From positions 1-64,000 of the forward strand of contig ONKX01000007.1 of assembly GCA_900318555.1 (NCBI GenBank): DNA of 64,000 bases, written 5' to 3'. Origin of the DNA: an uncultured Prevotellaceae bacterium (GTDB taxonomy: Bacteria; Bacteroidota; Bacteroidia; Bacteroidales; Bacteroidaceae). The notes under the pieces were generated by a model. It saw only the letters and a list, made by a program, of their open reading frames with translations. It made no database searches and had not been told where the DNA came from. Each line of letters starts with the position of its first letter. Position 1 is the stretch's first letter. The translations under genes were made by a program, and so were the position numbers. Positions 45,216 through 54,577 of this stretch are shown here, one piece after another.

Positions 45216-46175
45216 CTAACTCTCTTGATCTTCCTCTAACTTCTTTTTTTCTTCCTTGATCTTCACTCTCATCTCGTCGAAACCTTCACCATAGACACCG
45301 ATGACAGCACTTTGTGATACAAAAGCGTTAGGGTCAATCATCTTGATGAGACGGAACATATAGACGCTTTCGTTTTTCTTAGCCAGAATACAAAGCACCT
45401 TGCTCTTCTTGCCAGTATACCAGCCGTGTCCGTCAAGAATGGTTACACCGTGATTCATCTCTGTACCAATGGCGTTGGCAATCTCCTGCCATTTCTGGCT
45501 GAAAATCATAAATTGCACCGACTGTCGACGGGCATTCATGACATAGTCTAACGTATAGTTTTCCAAAGCCATCACACAAAAGCCAAACATCACCTTGTGG
45601 GCTCGCTCCAGATAGGTACCAAACTGTGGGAAGAACATACACGACCCAATGATACAGAAGTCAGCAGCTATCAGCACGTTGCCCAACGACACATTGGGAT
45701 GGAACTTATTGACCGAGGCAGCAATGACATCAGTACCACCCGTCGAACCATTGTTCATAAACACAGTAGCCAGCGCAATACCTGTCAGCACACAGCCAAT
45801 GATCATCGACATAAAGTCCTGTCCTTCGCCCATCAGTTTGAAGGGCAGACCATTCTCCTGCTTTGGTATCAGGTCCTGTGCTATCATCAGCATAAAATAG
45901 AGTGTAAAGATGGCGAAGATAGTTTTCATCAGGAACTTCACACCCAGAATCTTCAGGGCTACCACGAGCAGAATACCGTTAATGATAATATAGGTGTTCT
46001 CCAAGTGGAATCCTGTGGCATAGTAGATGATAGCCGAGAGACCTGTAACACCTCCAGCAACAATCTGATAAGGCATCAGGAAGACAGTGAAGGCAATGGT
46101 ATAGATAAAGAGGCCAAGGGCTATGAACATATAGTCCCTGGCTTCACTCAATATCATTTTGTGCTGAATGGTCAT
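45216..46175 (-). CDS. YitT-family membrane protein
   Basis: 319 residues. Five or six hydrophobic helices fill the first 200 residues ([37 protein letters not shown] and others). A cytoplasmic DUF2179 domain follows ([27 protein letters not shown]). YitT/YqfU proteins are widespread and lack a firm function; transport is suspected. It starts one base after the leuS stop codon and is probably translationally coupled to it. It ends in a charged stretch of Lys and Glu. Confidence 0.9.
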   Translation of the reverse strand: MTIQHKMILSEARDYMFIALGLFIYTIAFTVFLMPYQIVAGGVTGLSAIIYYATGFHLENTYIIINGILLVVALKILGVKFLMKTIFAIFTLYFMLMIAQDLIPKQENGLPFKLMGEGQDFMSMIIGCVLTGIALATVFMNNGSTGGTDVIAASVNKFHPNVSLGNVLIAADFCIIGSCMFFPQFGTYLERAHKVMFGFCVMALENYTLDYVMNARRQSVQFMIFSQKWQEIANAIGTEMNHGVTILDGHGWYTGKKSKVLCILAKKNESVYMFRLIKMIDPNAFVSQSAVIGVYGEGFDEMRVKIKEEKKKLEEDQES

Positions 46176-46176
46176 A

Positions 46177-49092
46177 TTACTTTCCTAATACGATGTTTAC
46201 CATACGCTTTGGTACGATGATGACCTTCACGATGGGCTTACCGTCAATATATTTTGCAGCACGCTCGTCGGCAAGAACAGCTTTCTGAATAGTATCGTTG
46301 TCAGCATCAGCAGCAAATTCCATATCAAAACGTGTCTTGCCGTTGAAGGCAACACCCAGTTTCACACTGTTCTCAACCAGGTATTCCTCATTCCATTCAG
46401 GCCATTTAGCGTCGCATACACTACCCTGCTCTCCCAATGCTTCCCAGAGCTCTTCTGCGATATGTGGTGCAAACGGAGCAATCAGGATAACCAATGTCTT
46501 CAGCGCCTCCTTGCTCTTGCACTTCTGCTGAGCCAGCTCGTTGACGCAGATCATAAAGGCGGAGATAGAGGTGTTGTACGAGAATACCTCAATATCCTGC
46601 GACACCTTCTTGATAAGCTTATGAACGCTCTTCAGCGCCTCCTTTGTGGGCTCGCTGTCGTCAACCAAGAGCTTGCCATCAGGATTCTCACGGGTATTAC
46701 CATAGAACAGTGCCCAGAACTTCTTCAGGAAGCGGTGACAACCATCAATACCATTCGTATCCCAAGGCTTGCTTTGCTCCACAGGACCCAGGAACATCTC
46801 GTAAAGACGCAAGGTATCAGCACCATACTTCTCGACGATCATATCCGGATTGACGACGTTGAACATCGACTTCGACATCTTTTCGATAGCCCAGCCGCAA
46901 ACATATTTGCCATTTTCGAGGATGAACTCAGCATTCTCGTATTCAGGGCGCCAAGCCTTAAAGGCTTCAATATCGAGCACGTCTGCAGAAACGATGTTCA
47001 CATCAACGTGAATTGGCGTTGTGGTGTACTTGTCTTTCAGTCCAAAGCTGACGAACTTACCCTTGTCCTGACCCTCGTCCTCGATACGATAAACGAAGTT
47101 CGAGCGGCCCTGAATCATACCCTGATTGACGAGCTTCTTGAAGGGCTCGTCCTCGCAAGAGTAACCAGAGTCATACAGGAACTTGTTCCAGAAACGAGAA
47201 TAGATCAGGTGACCTGTTGCGTGCTCAGTACCACCAACATAAAGATCCACATTACGCCAGTATTCATCAGCATCACGACTGACAAGGGCTTTTTCGTTCT
47301 TGGGGTCCATATAACGCAGATAGTAAGCCGAACTGCCAGCAAAGCCAGGCATTGTGTTCAGCTCCAAGGGGAACACGCTCTTGTTGTCGATAAGCGACTT
47401 ATCAACCACGCTATCTGTCTTCGTATCCCAAGCCCACATCTTTGCACGACCCAATGGGGGTTCGCCAGTCTCTGTAGGCTTGTATTCGTCGATCTCAGGC
47501 AGCTCCAGAGGCAGACACTCCTTGGGAATCATGTAGGGCATATCGTCCTTGTAGTAAACAGGGAACGGCTCGCCCCAGTAGCGCTGACGAGAGAAGATAG
47601 CGTCGCGCAGACGATAATTCACCTTTACCCTACCCAATCCTTGTTCAGTCACAAACTTCTTGGTAGCAGCAATGGCCTCCTTAACGGTCAGTCCGTTGAG
47701 GCTGAACTTGGCGCTTGCTGAGTTGCACATTTTACCTTCTTTAGCGTCATAGCTCTCCTCAGAGACATCAGCACCCTCAATCAGAGGAATGATGGGCAAA
47801 TTGAAGTGCTTGGCAAAGGCATAGTCACGAGAGTCGTGAGCAGGAACAGCCATAATGGCACCAGTACCATAACCAGCCAACACATATTCTGCAATCCAGA
47901 TAGGAATCTTTTCATCCGTAAACGGATTGATGGCGTAACTACCTGAGAATACGCCAGTTACCTTGTGATCCATCTGACGGTCACGCTCTGTACGCTTCTT
48001 GACGTAGTCCAGATATTTTTCAACTTCTGCCTTCTGCTCAGGAGTGGTCAGTTCTGCCACGAGGTCTGACTCAGGAGCCAGCACCATAAATGTCACACCA
48101 AACATCGTATCGGCACGAGTGGTAAAGATAGTGAAAGACCCCCCGTCCCCCCTGTTGAGGGGGGCTTTCTGAGTCCCGGTAGCCTCCCCTGGACAGGGGA
48201 GGTTGGAGGGGTCTTGCCATACCTTGAATTCCACCTCAGTACCCTCAGAGCGACCAATCCAGTTGCGCTGGGTTTCTTTCAGCGAGTCCGTCCAATCAAT
48301 CTCCTCGAGACCATCAAGCAGTCTCTGGGCATAAGCGCTGACACGCAGACACCACTGGCGCATCTTCTTCTGAACCACAGGATAACCACCACGAACGCTA
48401 ACGCCATCCACTACTTCGTCGTTAGCAAGCACAGTACCCAGCTTCGGACACCAGTTCACCATCGTATCAGCCAGATAGGCAATGCGGTAGTTCATCAGCA
48501 CTTCCTGCTTCTTCTTCTCAGAGAAGCCGGCCCAATCGGAAGCCGTGAAGTGCAACTCCTCAGTACCCAGGGCGTTACAGTTCTCAGTACCCATCAGCTC
48601 GAAATGCTCAATCAGCTTAATCGTTGGCTGAGCCTTGTGCGACGACAGGCTAAAATACGACTTGAACATGCGTTGGAAAGCCCACTGCGTCCACTTATAG
48701 TAGATGGGGTCGCAGGTGCGGACCTCGCGTTCCCAGTCGAAGCAGAAGCCAATCTTATCCAACTGACTGCGATAGCGGTTGATATTCTCAAACGTGGTCT
48801 TCTCAGGATGCTGACCCGTCTGAATGGCATATTGCTCTGCAGGCAGTCCGTAAGCGTCGTAACCCATGGGGTTCAACACGTTAAAGCCCTGCTGACGCTT
48901 GTAGCGGGCATAAATGTCGCTGGCTATATAACCTAAGGGATGACCCACGTGAAGTCCCGCACCGCTAGGATAGGGGAACATGTTCAGCACGTAGAATTTC
49001 TTCTTCTTTTCGTCCTCCACTACGCGATAAGTGCCATTTTCCACCCATCGTTTCTGCCATTTCTGTTCAATGTCTCTAAAGTTGTATTCCAT
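46177..49092 (-). CDS. leuS: Leucyl-tRNA synthetase with a repeat-derived insert
   Basis: About 971 residues from [12 protein letters not shown]. It has the HIGH motif (HVGH, 48-51) and KMSKS (738-742). The CP1 editing domain has [16 protein letters not shown] and the C-terminal anticodon-binding and tail domains are present. It charges tRNA-Leu. The start was chosen because the TAacTTTG box (49125-49132) lies downstream of the longer frame's first codons. Odd feature: before [10 protein letters not shown] the protein contains about 25 extra residues ([15 protein letters not shown] then [11 protein letters not shown]), encoded by a GC-rich palindromic repeat (48137-48213) and leaving the frame open. 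It is the first gene of a seven-gene operon. Confidence 0.95.
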   Translation of the reverse strand: MEYNFRDIEQKWQKRWVENGTYRVVEDEKKKKFYVLNMFPYPSGAGLHVGHPLGYIASDIYARYKRQQGFNVLNPMGYDAYGLPAEQYAIQTGQHPEKTTFENINRYRSQLDKIGFCFDWEREVRTCDPIYYKWTQWAFQRMFKSYFSLSSHKAQPTIKLIEHFELMGTENCNALGTEELHFTASDWAGFSEKKKQEVLMNYRIAYLADTMVNWCPKLGTVLANDEVVDGVSVRGGYPVVQKKMRQWCLRVSAYAQRLLDGLEEIDWTDSLKETQRNWIGRSEGTEVEFKVWQDPSNLPCPGEATGTQKAPLNRGDGGSFTIFTTRADTMFGVTFMVLAPESDLVAELTTPEQKAEVEKYLDYVKKRTERDRQMDHKVTGVFSGSYAINPFTDEKIPIWIAEYVLAGYGTGAIMAVPAHDSRDYAFAKHFNLPIIPLIEGADVSEESYDAKEGKMCNSASAKFSLNGLTVKEAIAATKKFVTEQGLGRVKVNYRLRDAIFSRQRYWGEPFPVYYKDDMPYMIPKECLPLELPEIDEYKPTETGEPPLGRAKMWAWDTKTDSVVDKSLIDNKSVFPLELNTMPGFAGSSAYYLRYMDPKNEKALVSRDADEYWRNVDLYVGGTEHATGHLIYSRFWNKFLYDSGYSCEDEPFKKLVNQGMIQGRSNFVYRIEDEGQDKGKFVSFGLKDKYTTTPIHVDVNIVSADVLDIEAFKAWRPEYENAEFILENGKYVCGWAIEKMSKSMFNVVNPDMIVEKYGADTLRLYEMFLGPVEQSKPWDTNGIDGCHRFLKKFWALFYGNTRENPDGKLLVDDSEPTKEALKSVHKLIKKVSQDIEVFSYNTSISAFMICVNELAQQKCKSKEALKTLVILIAPFAPHIAEELWEALGEQGSVCDAKWPEWNEEYLVENSVKLGVAFNGKTRFDMEFAADADNDTIQKAVLADERAAKYIDGKPIVKVIIVPKRMVNIVLGK
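48137..48213. repeat. GC-rich palindromic element inserted in leuS
   Basis: 77 bases bounded by GACCCC and GGGGTC. It contains two hairpins: CCCCCTGTTGAGGGGGG and CCTCCCCTGGACAGGGGAGG. It resembles the CCCCTCC/CTCCCCT palindromic intergenic repeats familiar from Bacteroidetes genomes (from memory). It lies wholly inside the leuS editing-domain coding sequence and keeps the frame open. Confidence 0.75.
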
Positions 49093-49124
49093 ATCTTCTT
49101 GTCTTGTTTTCTTCAAATTGCCTG

Positions 49125-49132
49125 CAAAGTTA
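49125..49132 (-). promoter_or_regulatory. -7 promoter box for the leuS operon
   Basis: TAACTTTG on the minus strand, 33 bases before the leuS start at 49092. Confidence 0.65.
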
Positions 49133-49160
49133 CGATTAAGTGAGCAAAAATCCAAATAAA

Positions 49161-50177
49161 TTACCTATTAATTATCTTTTTCGTCCTTCTGCTCTTAGTT
49201 TTCACGATATTCACCCCTCGTTGAGGCTTCTGAAGGCGTTTTCCGTCAAGCGAATAATAGCTCTCTATCTCGTCTTTTTCCTCTATGTTTTGAATACCTG
49301 ACGAGTAGTTGTCGTAACTGAAAGCCTCATCCTTCTTATCACCCCAAATATATTCCTCAAGACCAGGATAGTCGATAAACGGATTGCGATTGTTCTGAAT
49401 GTCCCAAACAGCATTGTTCCTGTTGATTTCCTTTTCGCTCACAGGGTCGTTCTTCGCCCACTTCATCAGCATTTTTAATTGCCAATTGCTCAAACCAGGA
49501 TAGGTATTGCCGTCGAGAGTTGCTTTTGAATCAGCAAAGTTAGCAAACCAATCAGGCAACTTTTCCTCATAACAAGTGACCATATAGAAATAAGTACGGG
49601 CAAAGTCACCTTTATACTCGTCGTTGGGTTCGAAGACGACACCATCATAGCCGGGATAGGTACATTTGCCTAACTTACTGAAGTCGTTAGCCGATTTCCA
49701 ACTCGGATTTGCGGTCTCGCCAAAGGGGTTGTTACCTCGTTTGTTGTTCACAACCTTGTCTGTAGGATACATGTGGTGCAAGTCGGTGTACATAGGCATA
49801 ACCTTTCCTCCAAACCAGCTGTTTGGCATCGAGTGCTCGCGATTGTAATACTGACCTTCTTGATTACCGCTACCCGTGTCCTGATCAACGCCAAACTCCA
49901 TTTCGCGTTTATTGGAATACATATCCCAAACCTTGCCATTCGGCTTCGCATCCGTCGTCTTGAAGTGAGTCCATAAAGCTTTGTAAGCAGTATTGAGGTC
50001 GCCTCCCTCATTGCGATCATAAATAATTCCACACAGGGCGGTTTTCAGTTCCTTACCCTTCTTGCCGTCAGCGGGCTTGTAGTAATCACCAGAATCGTTG
50101 GGTCCTTGAGCAAAACCATTGGCAATTGAGAGCACGAACAATGCTATTGCCATCATGAATAATCTATCCAGTTTCAT
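49161..50177 (-). CDS. Secreted endonuclease I family nuclease
   Basis: 338 residues. A signal peptide ([23 protein letters not shown]) is followed by an endonuclease I domain with [35 protein letters not shown] and [15 protein letters not shown], which contain the catalytic His and metal-binding Asn. It degrades DNA outside the cell or in the periplasm, for nutrient supply or biofilm turnover. The C-terminus carries the common tail ([20 protein letters not shown]). It follows the second nuclease gene by 52 bases on the same strand. Confidence 0.88.
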   Translation of the reverse strand: MKLDRLFMMAIALFVLSIANGFAQGPNDSGDYYKPADGKKGKELKTALCGIIYDRNEGGDLNTAYKALWTHFKTTDAKPNGKVWDMYSNKREMEFGVDQDTGSGNQEGQYYNREHSMPNSWFGGKVMPMYTDLHHMYPTDKVVNNKRGNNPFGETANPSWKSANDFSKLGKCTYPGYDGVVFEPNDEYKGDFARTYFYMVTCYEEKLPDWFANFADSKATLDGNTYPGLSNWQLKMLMKWAKNDPVSEKEINRNNAVWDIQNNRNPFIDYPGLEEYIWGDKKDEAFSYDNYSSGIQNIEEKDEIESYYSLDGKRLQKPQRGVNIVKTKSRRTKKIINR

Positions 50178-50229
50178 AAGCGTTATCGTTTTTAGTGATA
50201 TACGTGAATTGTAAATCTTTTTACGGAGT

Positions 50230-51552
50230 TTACTGAAGTTTCCAGAATCCCAGATCTATCTTCGCTTCCACTTCCTTCTCTACGTCATCGGGCAGGTTGC
50301 AGAAGAAGTCAATGCCTGTACGCTTCTCCAGTTCGTCGATACTGATGGCATAGTCGCCATAGTTCTTGTTGGTGTCGCTTTCGTCTTTGTGCAGCGTCCA
50401 GAAAGCAATGGCGTGATACGTGTCCGTCGCTTTGTTGTAATGCAACAGCGCCATATAGAAGTATTTAGGCACAATCAGCTCGTGGGTGTGTCCTTCGCCG
50501 CCTACGCATCTGTCAGCATAGATGCCGTCTTCTTCCGTATCGTTGATGGTCACCTTATCCGTAATGGTAGCAGCCTTTACGATATACAGCGTATCGCAGT
50601 GGGCATCGGTCTTGCTGTCGTCGGTGGCAAAGTTGCGCACCAAGTCCTCCAGATTCTTCCACAGTCCGCCGTTGTGCTTCTGCCACTGAGGTTGCATATT
50701 TGTCAGGAAGAACGTCTGCTTGTTCTGTTCTTTCGTACACTGGCGATCGGCCGACGGACAGAGGTGTCCACGCGAGAATCCGCTGTTCCTATAGTCTTCC
50801 AGGATAGGCGAAACAGCCACATCCGGATCAGCCTTGAAGTCGTCGTTGCGGTCAGTAGCCGACAGTGTGTTGCCTTCGTGCAACTGGTAGCACGTCCAGC
50901 GATTGGCCACCTTCGCGTTGTCCCATTCTACAGAGTAGGTGATGCCGTAATCGTCCGTCCGTTTCACTACCACCTGACTATTTGTCGTACTGCCTGTTGC
51001 CCCCACATTGTCGTTCAAGTGCGGATACTCTAGTCGCCAAGCTTCCTGGAAGTCTGCCATGCTGAATGCTCTCCAGTTGGCGTTGGCATTGGCGTCCTCG
51101 ATATAATCCACCTTCGTCATCTGCGAGAACAGATAGTCGACGGATGTCGTGGCGTTTTTCAGATACACCTTCATACCGATGCCTGGCAGATAGGTAACGT
51201 GGCTCAGCTCGTCGAAGTCGTATTCTATCGTAGTTCCAGAACTGAGGTAGATCTTCATGCCGTGCGTCTTGCTGTCAGGTGCAGGACCGGCAGGTTCAAC
51301 GGTAATGACGTTCTGTGCACTGACTGTCAGCGTCATCATCAGCAACAGCACTATCGTCCATAACAGCCCCAATGGATTCGTCGGGTCGAAGTCGAGTTCT
51401 GATGCAGCAGCATCACCGGCATCACCCGATATTGGGTTGTCCACAGTAATTTCGAGACTATCTGTCACCGAACCAGCTAACAACGTTTGCTTCTTAATAT
51501 CCAGCATTTCGACTACTGGACTGATGTAATTCTTCTTTTTCATAGTCGTCAT
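50230..51552 (-). CDS. DNA/RNA non-specific nuclease fused to an LLAGS peptide
   Basis: 440 residues (MKKKNYIS at 51543 is the likely start). Residues from there to about 61 form an LLAGS small peptide (YISPVVEMLDIKKQTLLAGS, then an acidic stretch) like the free peptides at 58025 and 61537. Next comes a buried signal-like segment (LLWTIVLLLMMTLTVSAQ), then a beta region and the NUC domain. That domain has the catalytic SRGHLCPSADR, FFLTNMQPQWQKHNGGLW and ALLHYNKATDTYHAIAFW. Normally peptide and nuclease would be two genes, the second beginning with its own signal peptide. Here the peptide's stop codon and the gap are absent, which suggests an in-frame deletion. The C-terminus lacks the common tail. 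It starts six bases after the 659-residue protein gene. Confidence 0.8.
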   Translation of the reverse strand: MTTMKKKNYISPVVEMLDIKKQTLLAGSVTDSLEITVDNPISGDAGDAAASELDFDPTNPLGLLWTIVLLLMMTLTVSAQNVITVEPAGPAPDSKTHGMKIYLSSGTTIEYDFDELSHVTYLPGIGMKVYLKNATTSVDYLFSQMTKVDYIEDANANANWRAFSMADFQEAWRLEYPHLNDNVGATGSTTNSQVVVKRTDDYGITYSVEWDNAKVANRWTCYQLHEGNTLSATDRNDDFKADPDVAVSPILEDYRNSGFSRGHLCPSADRQCTKEQNKQTFFLTNMQPQWQKHNGGLWKNLEDLVRNFATDDSKTDAHCDTLYIVKAATITDKVTINDTEEDGIYADRCVGGEGHTHELIVPKYFYMALLHYNKATDTYHAIAFWTLHKDESDTNKNYGDYAISIDELEKRTGIDFFCNLPDDVEKEVEAKIDLGFWKLQ

Positions 51553-51558
51553 AGTCGT

Positions 51559-53538
51559 TTAATGAATAATAAGCTTCTTGCCGTTAACAATAAAGAGTCC
51601 CTTTCTGGGCTGTGTCACGCGTTGTCCGTTCAGGTTGTAAACCTCCGAACTTTCAACTTTCAACTTTCCATTTTCAACTTCCTCAATGCCCGTAATGGTT
51701 CCTTCGCCATCTACGAAGAGTGCAACATTAGCACTGGCGGGAACTTGGAAATAAGCGCGCATTCCTTTCATTGTCGCCTCGCTGGCACTTGCGGGATAGG
51801 CCAGCTTGCCGTCAGTAGTCAGGAACAGTTCTGTCTTGTCCGTAGCCAGCGTTACTGGGCTGTACGTGGCCACAAACTTGTAGTCGCCATAGTCCACACT
51901 CTTGGCAGACTGTGCCGTCAGCGTCACGTCTGAATACGTCTGGTCTATGATGTTTCCTTCTTTTGGCTTTATCAGATACGGTGTACCAGCCTCAATACTC
52001 GTCGTAGCAGTGAAGTGCATGGTATTGCCGTCCGAACCAGTATATTCAAAGATGCTGGCGTTCATGTTTGGAATGTCGAAGGGCACCACAAACGTGTTCC
52101 AGTAGTCCTTGTTCAAGGTTCGCTTCAGGCGGACGGTAGCGTTGGCAATGTCCGTTGCGGGCGAAGTAAACGCCTGGCTTTCGTCCAAGACGTAAACTAC
52201 GCCAGGGATGCTATTCTGCGTGACGGGAGCAACCTGCGCCGGACTGGTGGCTATCACGATACCCGACAAGTCAGTCAGCGCACCGTCGTAGGCTCCCGTT
52301 CCGAAGCGGTCAGTGACAGCCAAGTCAGTGCCTACGCGCTGTTCCTTGACAGCCACCCAGTCGGCAGGATAGCTGCTCAGCTCGCTGGCAGCAATCTCTA
52401 CGGGCTTTGTCTGGCTTTCCGTTACGGGATTGGCAATGGCCAGGAAAGCCGTCGAAGTATTATCGGTAGCAACCAGCTTGGGCATTCCGTTGTCAGTCGC
52501 TTTCTTGCCCACAATCCATCCGCCTATGTGCTGATTGTATTGTGGGGTGGGGGAGAACGTCGCCGTATTGCCGAAATCGACGCATAGCGACTTGGTGTTT
52601 TCACGCACGAAAAGCTGATGGCGCGTCTCGTCGTAGTACAGCACGCGCGTTTCGTGGGTTGCATCGTCAGCCAGGAAGATGCGCGCCTCTGTGCCGTCTG
52701 CCAGATCGCAGAATGCCGAGATGCCGTTCACCGTATTGCCCTGCGTATAGGTCTTGGTAACCACCTCGCTGGCCATATCGCCAACGTATGCAATAGCCTT
52801 GACGGTGGTTGTGCCGTGAATGGGCACACCCGTTGTCTGCAGGGCCTCAGTGCCGTTCGAACTCGATGGTGTCGAGCCGTCCGTCGTGTAATAAGCCACC
52901 GTGTAGTTCACGGGTGTCAGCATGACGTGCTTGCTGGCTTTTTCCTCCGTTGTATTGGGGAAGAACAGGAAGTCGTCTGGCAACGTGGGTGCTGGGATGG
53001 TGGTAATCTTTCTTACCACGACGTCGTCCAAGAATCCGCGCTTGCCTGTGAAGGTCAGCTGCAGGGTAGCATTGGCGTCGGTCACTTTGATGAGCACCGA
53101 ATATTCCTCCCATTCTTCGTTCACCAGTTCCGTAATGTTGTTGTCGCCCGACAACTCGAAGCCCGCATTGGCTGTAATGGCCAATTTGTTCTTATTGCTG
53201 TCGCCCCAGCCTGCTGCGTTGAAAGTCAGCAAGGCGTAGCTGGCGCCATCCAAAGAAATGGCTGGCGTTGTCAGTACACCATTGTCACTGCCAGTTCCGA
53301 ATTTGACACATTGATTGGCACCGCCACATTTGACGGCAGACGCCCAACCATCGTTGTCGTACTTGATGGTGCCTTGGGCAATGCTCCCTGAAAACTTACC
53401 ATCGCGTCCACCTGTTCCGCTCGTCTTGTCGAACGTTTCTTGGAACACAATGGTGTTCGGATCGCCGTCAGCCCACGCTGTCAGAGGGCTTAGCATCAGA
53501 CAGCATAGCATCAGAATCATGTGTTGTAGTTGTTTCAT
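51559..53538 (-). CDS. Secreted multi-domain protein with CHB_HEX-like domain
   Basis: 659 residues. A signal peptide (MKQLQHMILMLCCLMLSPLTAWA) is followed by a jelly-roll, carbohydrate-module-like domain (FQETFDKTSGTGGRDGKFSG to FLDDVVVRKI). A CHB_HEX_C-type domain follows (NYTVAYYTTDGSTPSSSNG), then an OB-fold-like domain (ISAFCDLADGTEARIFLADD), further beta domains and the common tail (YNLNGQRVTQPRKGLFIVNG). It is similar in build to the secreted proteins at 55339 and 59173. Probably a surface adhesin or glycan-binding protein; no catalytic site is recognised. First gene of a unit with the LLAGS-nuclease fusion; promoter box at 53567-53574. Confidence 0.75.
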   Translation of the reverse strand: MKQLQHMILMLCCLMLSPLTAWADGDPNTIVFQETFDKTSGTGGRDGKFSGSIAQGTIKYDNDGWASAVKCGGANQCVKFGTGSDNGVLTTPAISLDGASYALLTFNAAGWGDSNKNKLAITANAGFELSGDNNITELVNEEWEEYSVLIKVTDANATLQLTFTGKRGFLDDVVVRKITTIPAPTLPDDFLFFPNTTEEKASKHVMLTPVNYTVAYYTTDGSTPSSSNGTEALQTTGVPIHGTTTVKAIAYVGDMASEVVTKTYTQGNTVNGISAFCDLADGTEARIFLADDATHETRVLYYDETRHQLFVRENTKSLCVDFGNTATFSPTPQYNQHIGGWIVGKKATDNGMPKLVATDNTSTAFLAIANPVTESQTKPVEIAASELSSYPADWVAVKEQRVGTDLAVTDRFGTGAYDGALTDLSGIVIATSPAQVAPVTQNSIPGVVYVLDESQAFTSPATDIANATVRLKRTLNKDYWNTFVVPFDIPNMNASIFEYTGSDGNTMHFTATTSIEAGTPYLIKPKEGNIIDQTYSDVTLTAQSAKSVDYGDYKFVATYSPVTLATDKTELFLTTDGKLAYPASASEATMKGMRAYFQVPASANVALFVDGEGTITGIEEVENGKLKVESSEVYNLNGQRVTQPRKGLFIVNGKKLIIH

Positions 53539-53566
53539 ACGCTTTTAAGTATTGGTTTATTGGGTG

Positions 53567-53574
53567 CAAATATA
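53567..53574 (-). promoter_or_regulatory. -7 promoter box for the 659-residue protein
   Basis: TATATTTG on the minus strand, 29 bases before the start at 53538. Confidence 0.65.
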
Positions 53575-53615
53575 ATAAATAATATGCGAAACACCAAATT
53601 TTTCGCGCAAAAAAT

Positions 53616-53699
53616 ACTCCGAAAGTAATTCTAAATACTCCGAAAGAAATTTTGATTAGTCCAAGAGTATTTTCAAATACTCCGAAAGTATTCAGTGGT
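53616..53699. repeat. 21-bp phased array (family A)
   Basis: ACTCC or AGTCC starts at 53616, 53637, 53658 and 53679, all exactly 21 bp apart, with GAAAGTATTTTCAAAT-type spacers. It lies between the promoter of the 659-residue protein and the PIN remnant. Confidence 0.75.
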
Positions 53700-53721
53700 G
53701 TTTTAAAAAAGCTGCTGTGTT

Positions 53722-53944
53722 TTAATGCAAAAGGCTTAGGAACTCGTCAATGTCTATAACATCTATACGAGGAAAAGGAGTCTGTTTGAGAACATCGTAA
53801 TGGCGGTCTTGGGTTACGATGTATTTTGCGTTAGCTTTGAAGGCGCAGTCCACAAACTTGTCATCATCAGGATCTGCAGTAATCAGGCGAAGTGCGACGC
53901 GAGAGAGACATCAGCAGGCAGTTGGTGTCGAGAACGATATTCAT
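53722..53944 (-). pseudogene. PIN-domain toxin remnant
   Basis: The start reads MNIVLDTNCLLMSLSRR, a PIN-domain N-terminus with its first acidic residue. The frame is then lost. The C-terminal half (LRLITADPDDDKFVDCAFKANAKYIVTQDRHYDVL) follows in another frame to a stop at 53722. Roughly 60-65 residues are missing compared with typical PIN toxins, so this is an internal out-of-frame deletion. Its ATG overlaps the stop of the antitoxin gene by one base (TAATG), showing the pair was a toxin-antitoxin operon. The toxin is probably inactive now. Confidence 0.75.
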
Positions 53945-54180
53945 TACTGCTTGTATGGAGTGCGCATGTGTTCGTTCTTCCAGTCCTCTATCACATTGTC
54001 GTTGAGCACACCCTCGTCCCATAGCTGGTCGATGGCATCCTCGGCGCGCTTGGCAAAATACTGGCCCAGCATGCGACGAATGTCGGTCATCTCACGCTCA
54101 GAGTTCACCCTTGCCACTAGTTCCAGCATCTCTATCTGGAATGGGGTGAATGGAGTGGATTGTAAATTTGCAGTTTCCAT
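53944..54180 (-). CDS. Antitoxin of PIN-type toxin-antitoxin pair
   Basis: 78 residues, METANLQSTPFTPFQIEMLELVARVNSE and on, helical and charged. It is followed with a one-base overlap by the remnant PIN toxin gene, the typical antitoxin-first order. A -7 box TATCTTTG (54210-54217) precedes it. No DNA-binding motif is evident, so the family is not assigned. With the toxin disrupted, it would be an orphan antitoxin. Confidence 0.65.
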   Translation of the reverse strand: METANLQSTPFTPFQIEMLELVARVNSEREMTDIRRMLGQYFAKRAEDAIDQLWDEGVLNDNVIEDWKNEHMRTPYKQ

Positions 54181-54209
54181 ATTAATTCTCTTTTTGCCTT
54201 ATTCTGGTG

Positions 54210-54217
54210 CAAAGATA
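54210..54217 (-). promoter_or_regulatory. -7 promoter box for antitoxin
   Basis: TATCTTTG on the minus strand, 30 bases before the start. The surrounding sequence is duplicated at 58761-58838. Confidence 0.65.
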
Positions 54218-54284
54218 GGATTTATTTTTGATACTTCCAAGGAAAAGCGAAGAAAAGTGCATTTGTGAGTTTTTGTGCGCAAAG

Positions 54285-54420
54285 AAATTGTGTTTTAAAA
54301 GAGCGAAAAAGAAAGGAGAAAAGAAAAAATCCCCCCTGCACCCCTCTTATAAAGAATAGAGCGGAGTACTAGAAAAAGATGAGATAACTACACACACATA
54401 TATATGCCGCTTCGCTTTTT
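54285..54420 (+). repeat. Promoter-region module, copy 1
   Basis: Starts with AAATTGTGTTTTAAAAGAG, then a purine stretch, a C-rich patch, GAGCGGAGTA, GAAAAAGATGAGATAACT and CCGCTTCGCTTTTTCGA. Copies 2 and 3 are at 54902-55060 and 58839-58978. Homology with copy 3 extends left to 54206. Confidence 0.7.
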
Positions 54421-54464
54421 CGAAAAAAACTTCCGCAATTTTTTGCGGTTTCAAAAAAAGTTCG

Positions 54465-54472
54465 TATCTTTG
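54465..54472 (+). promoter_or_regulatory. -7 promoter box and structured leader of 73-residue gene
   Basis: TATCTTTG preceded by a TTG about 21 bases upstream (-33). A leader of about 100 bases (to 54577) follows with GC-rich complementary segments (GCGTGCGAAACTCGG, GGAGCAAGCTCC). Confidence 0.65.
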
Positions 54473-54577
54473 CACGCAAAGCGTGCGAAACTCGGCTGCG
54501 CCTCAGCAATTGGAGCAAGCTCCATTGCATTCGGCTTGCACGAGCCTTGCAGCGAGAAAAAAATAGGAGATCAGAGA

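Noticed and set aside
46462-47721. 419-residue frame antisense to leuS
   Set aside because: leuS is intact with all motifs on the other strand; the antisense frame has no promoter or recognisable domain.
48214-48936. 240-residue frame antisense to leuS
   Set aside because: Shadow of the leuS coding sequence; codon composition and lack of features argue against a gene.
52618-53391. 257-residue frame antisense to the secreted 659-residue protein
   Set aside because: The minus-strand gene has a signal peptide, recognisable domains, tail and promoter; the plus-strand frame has none.
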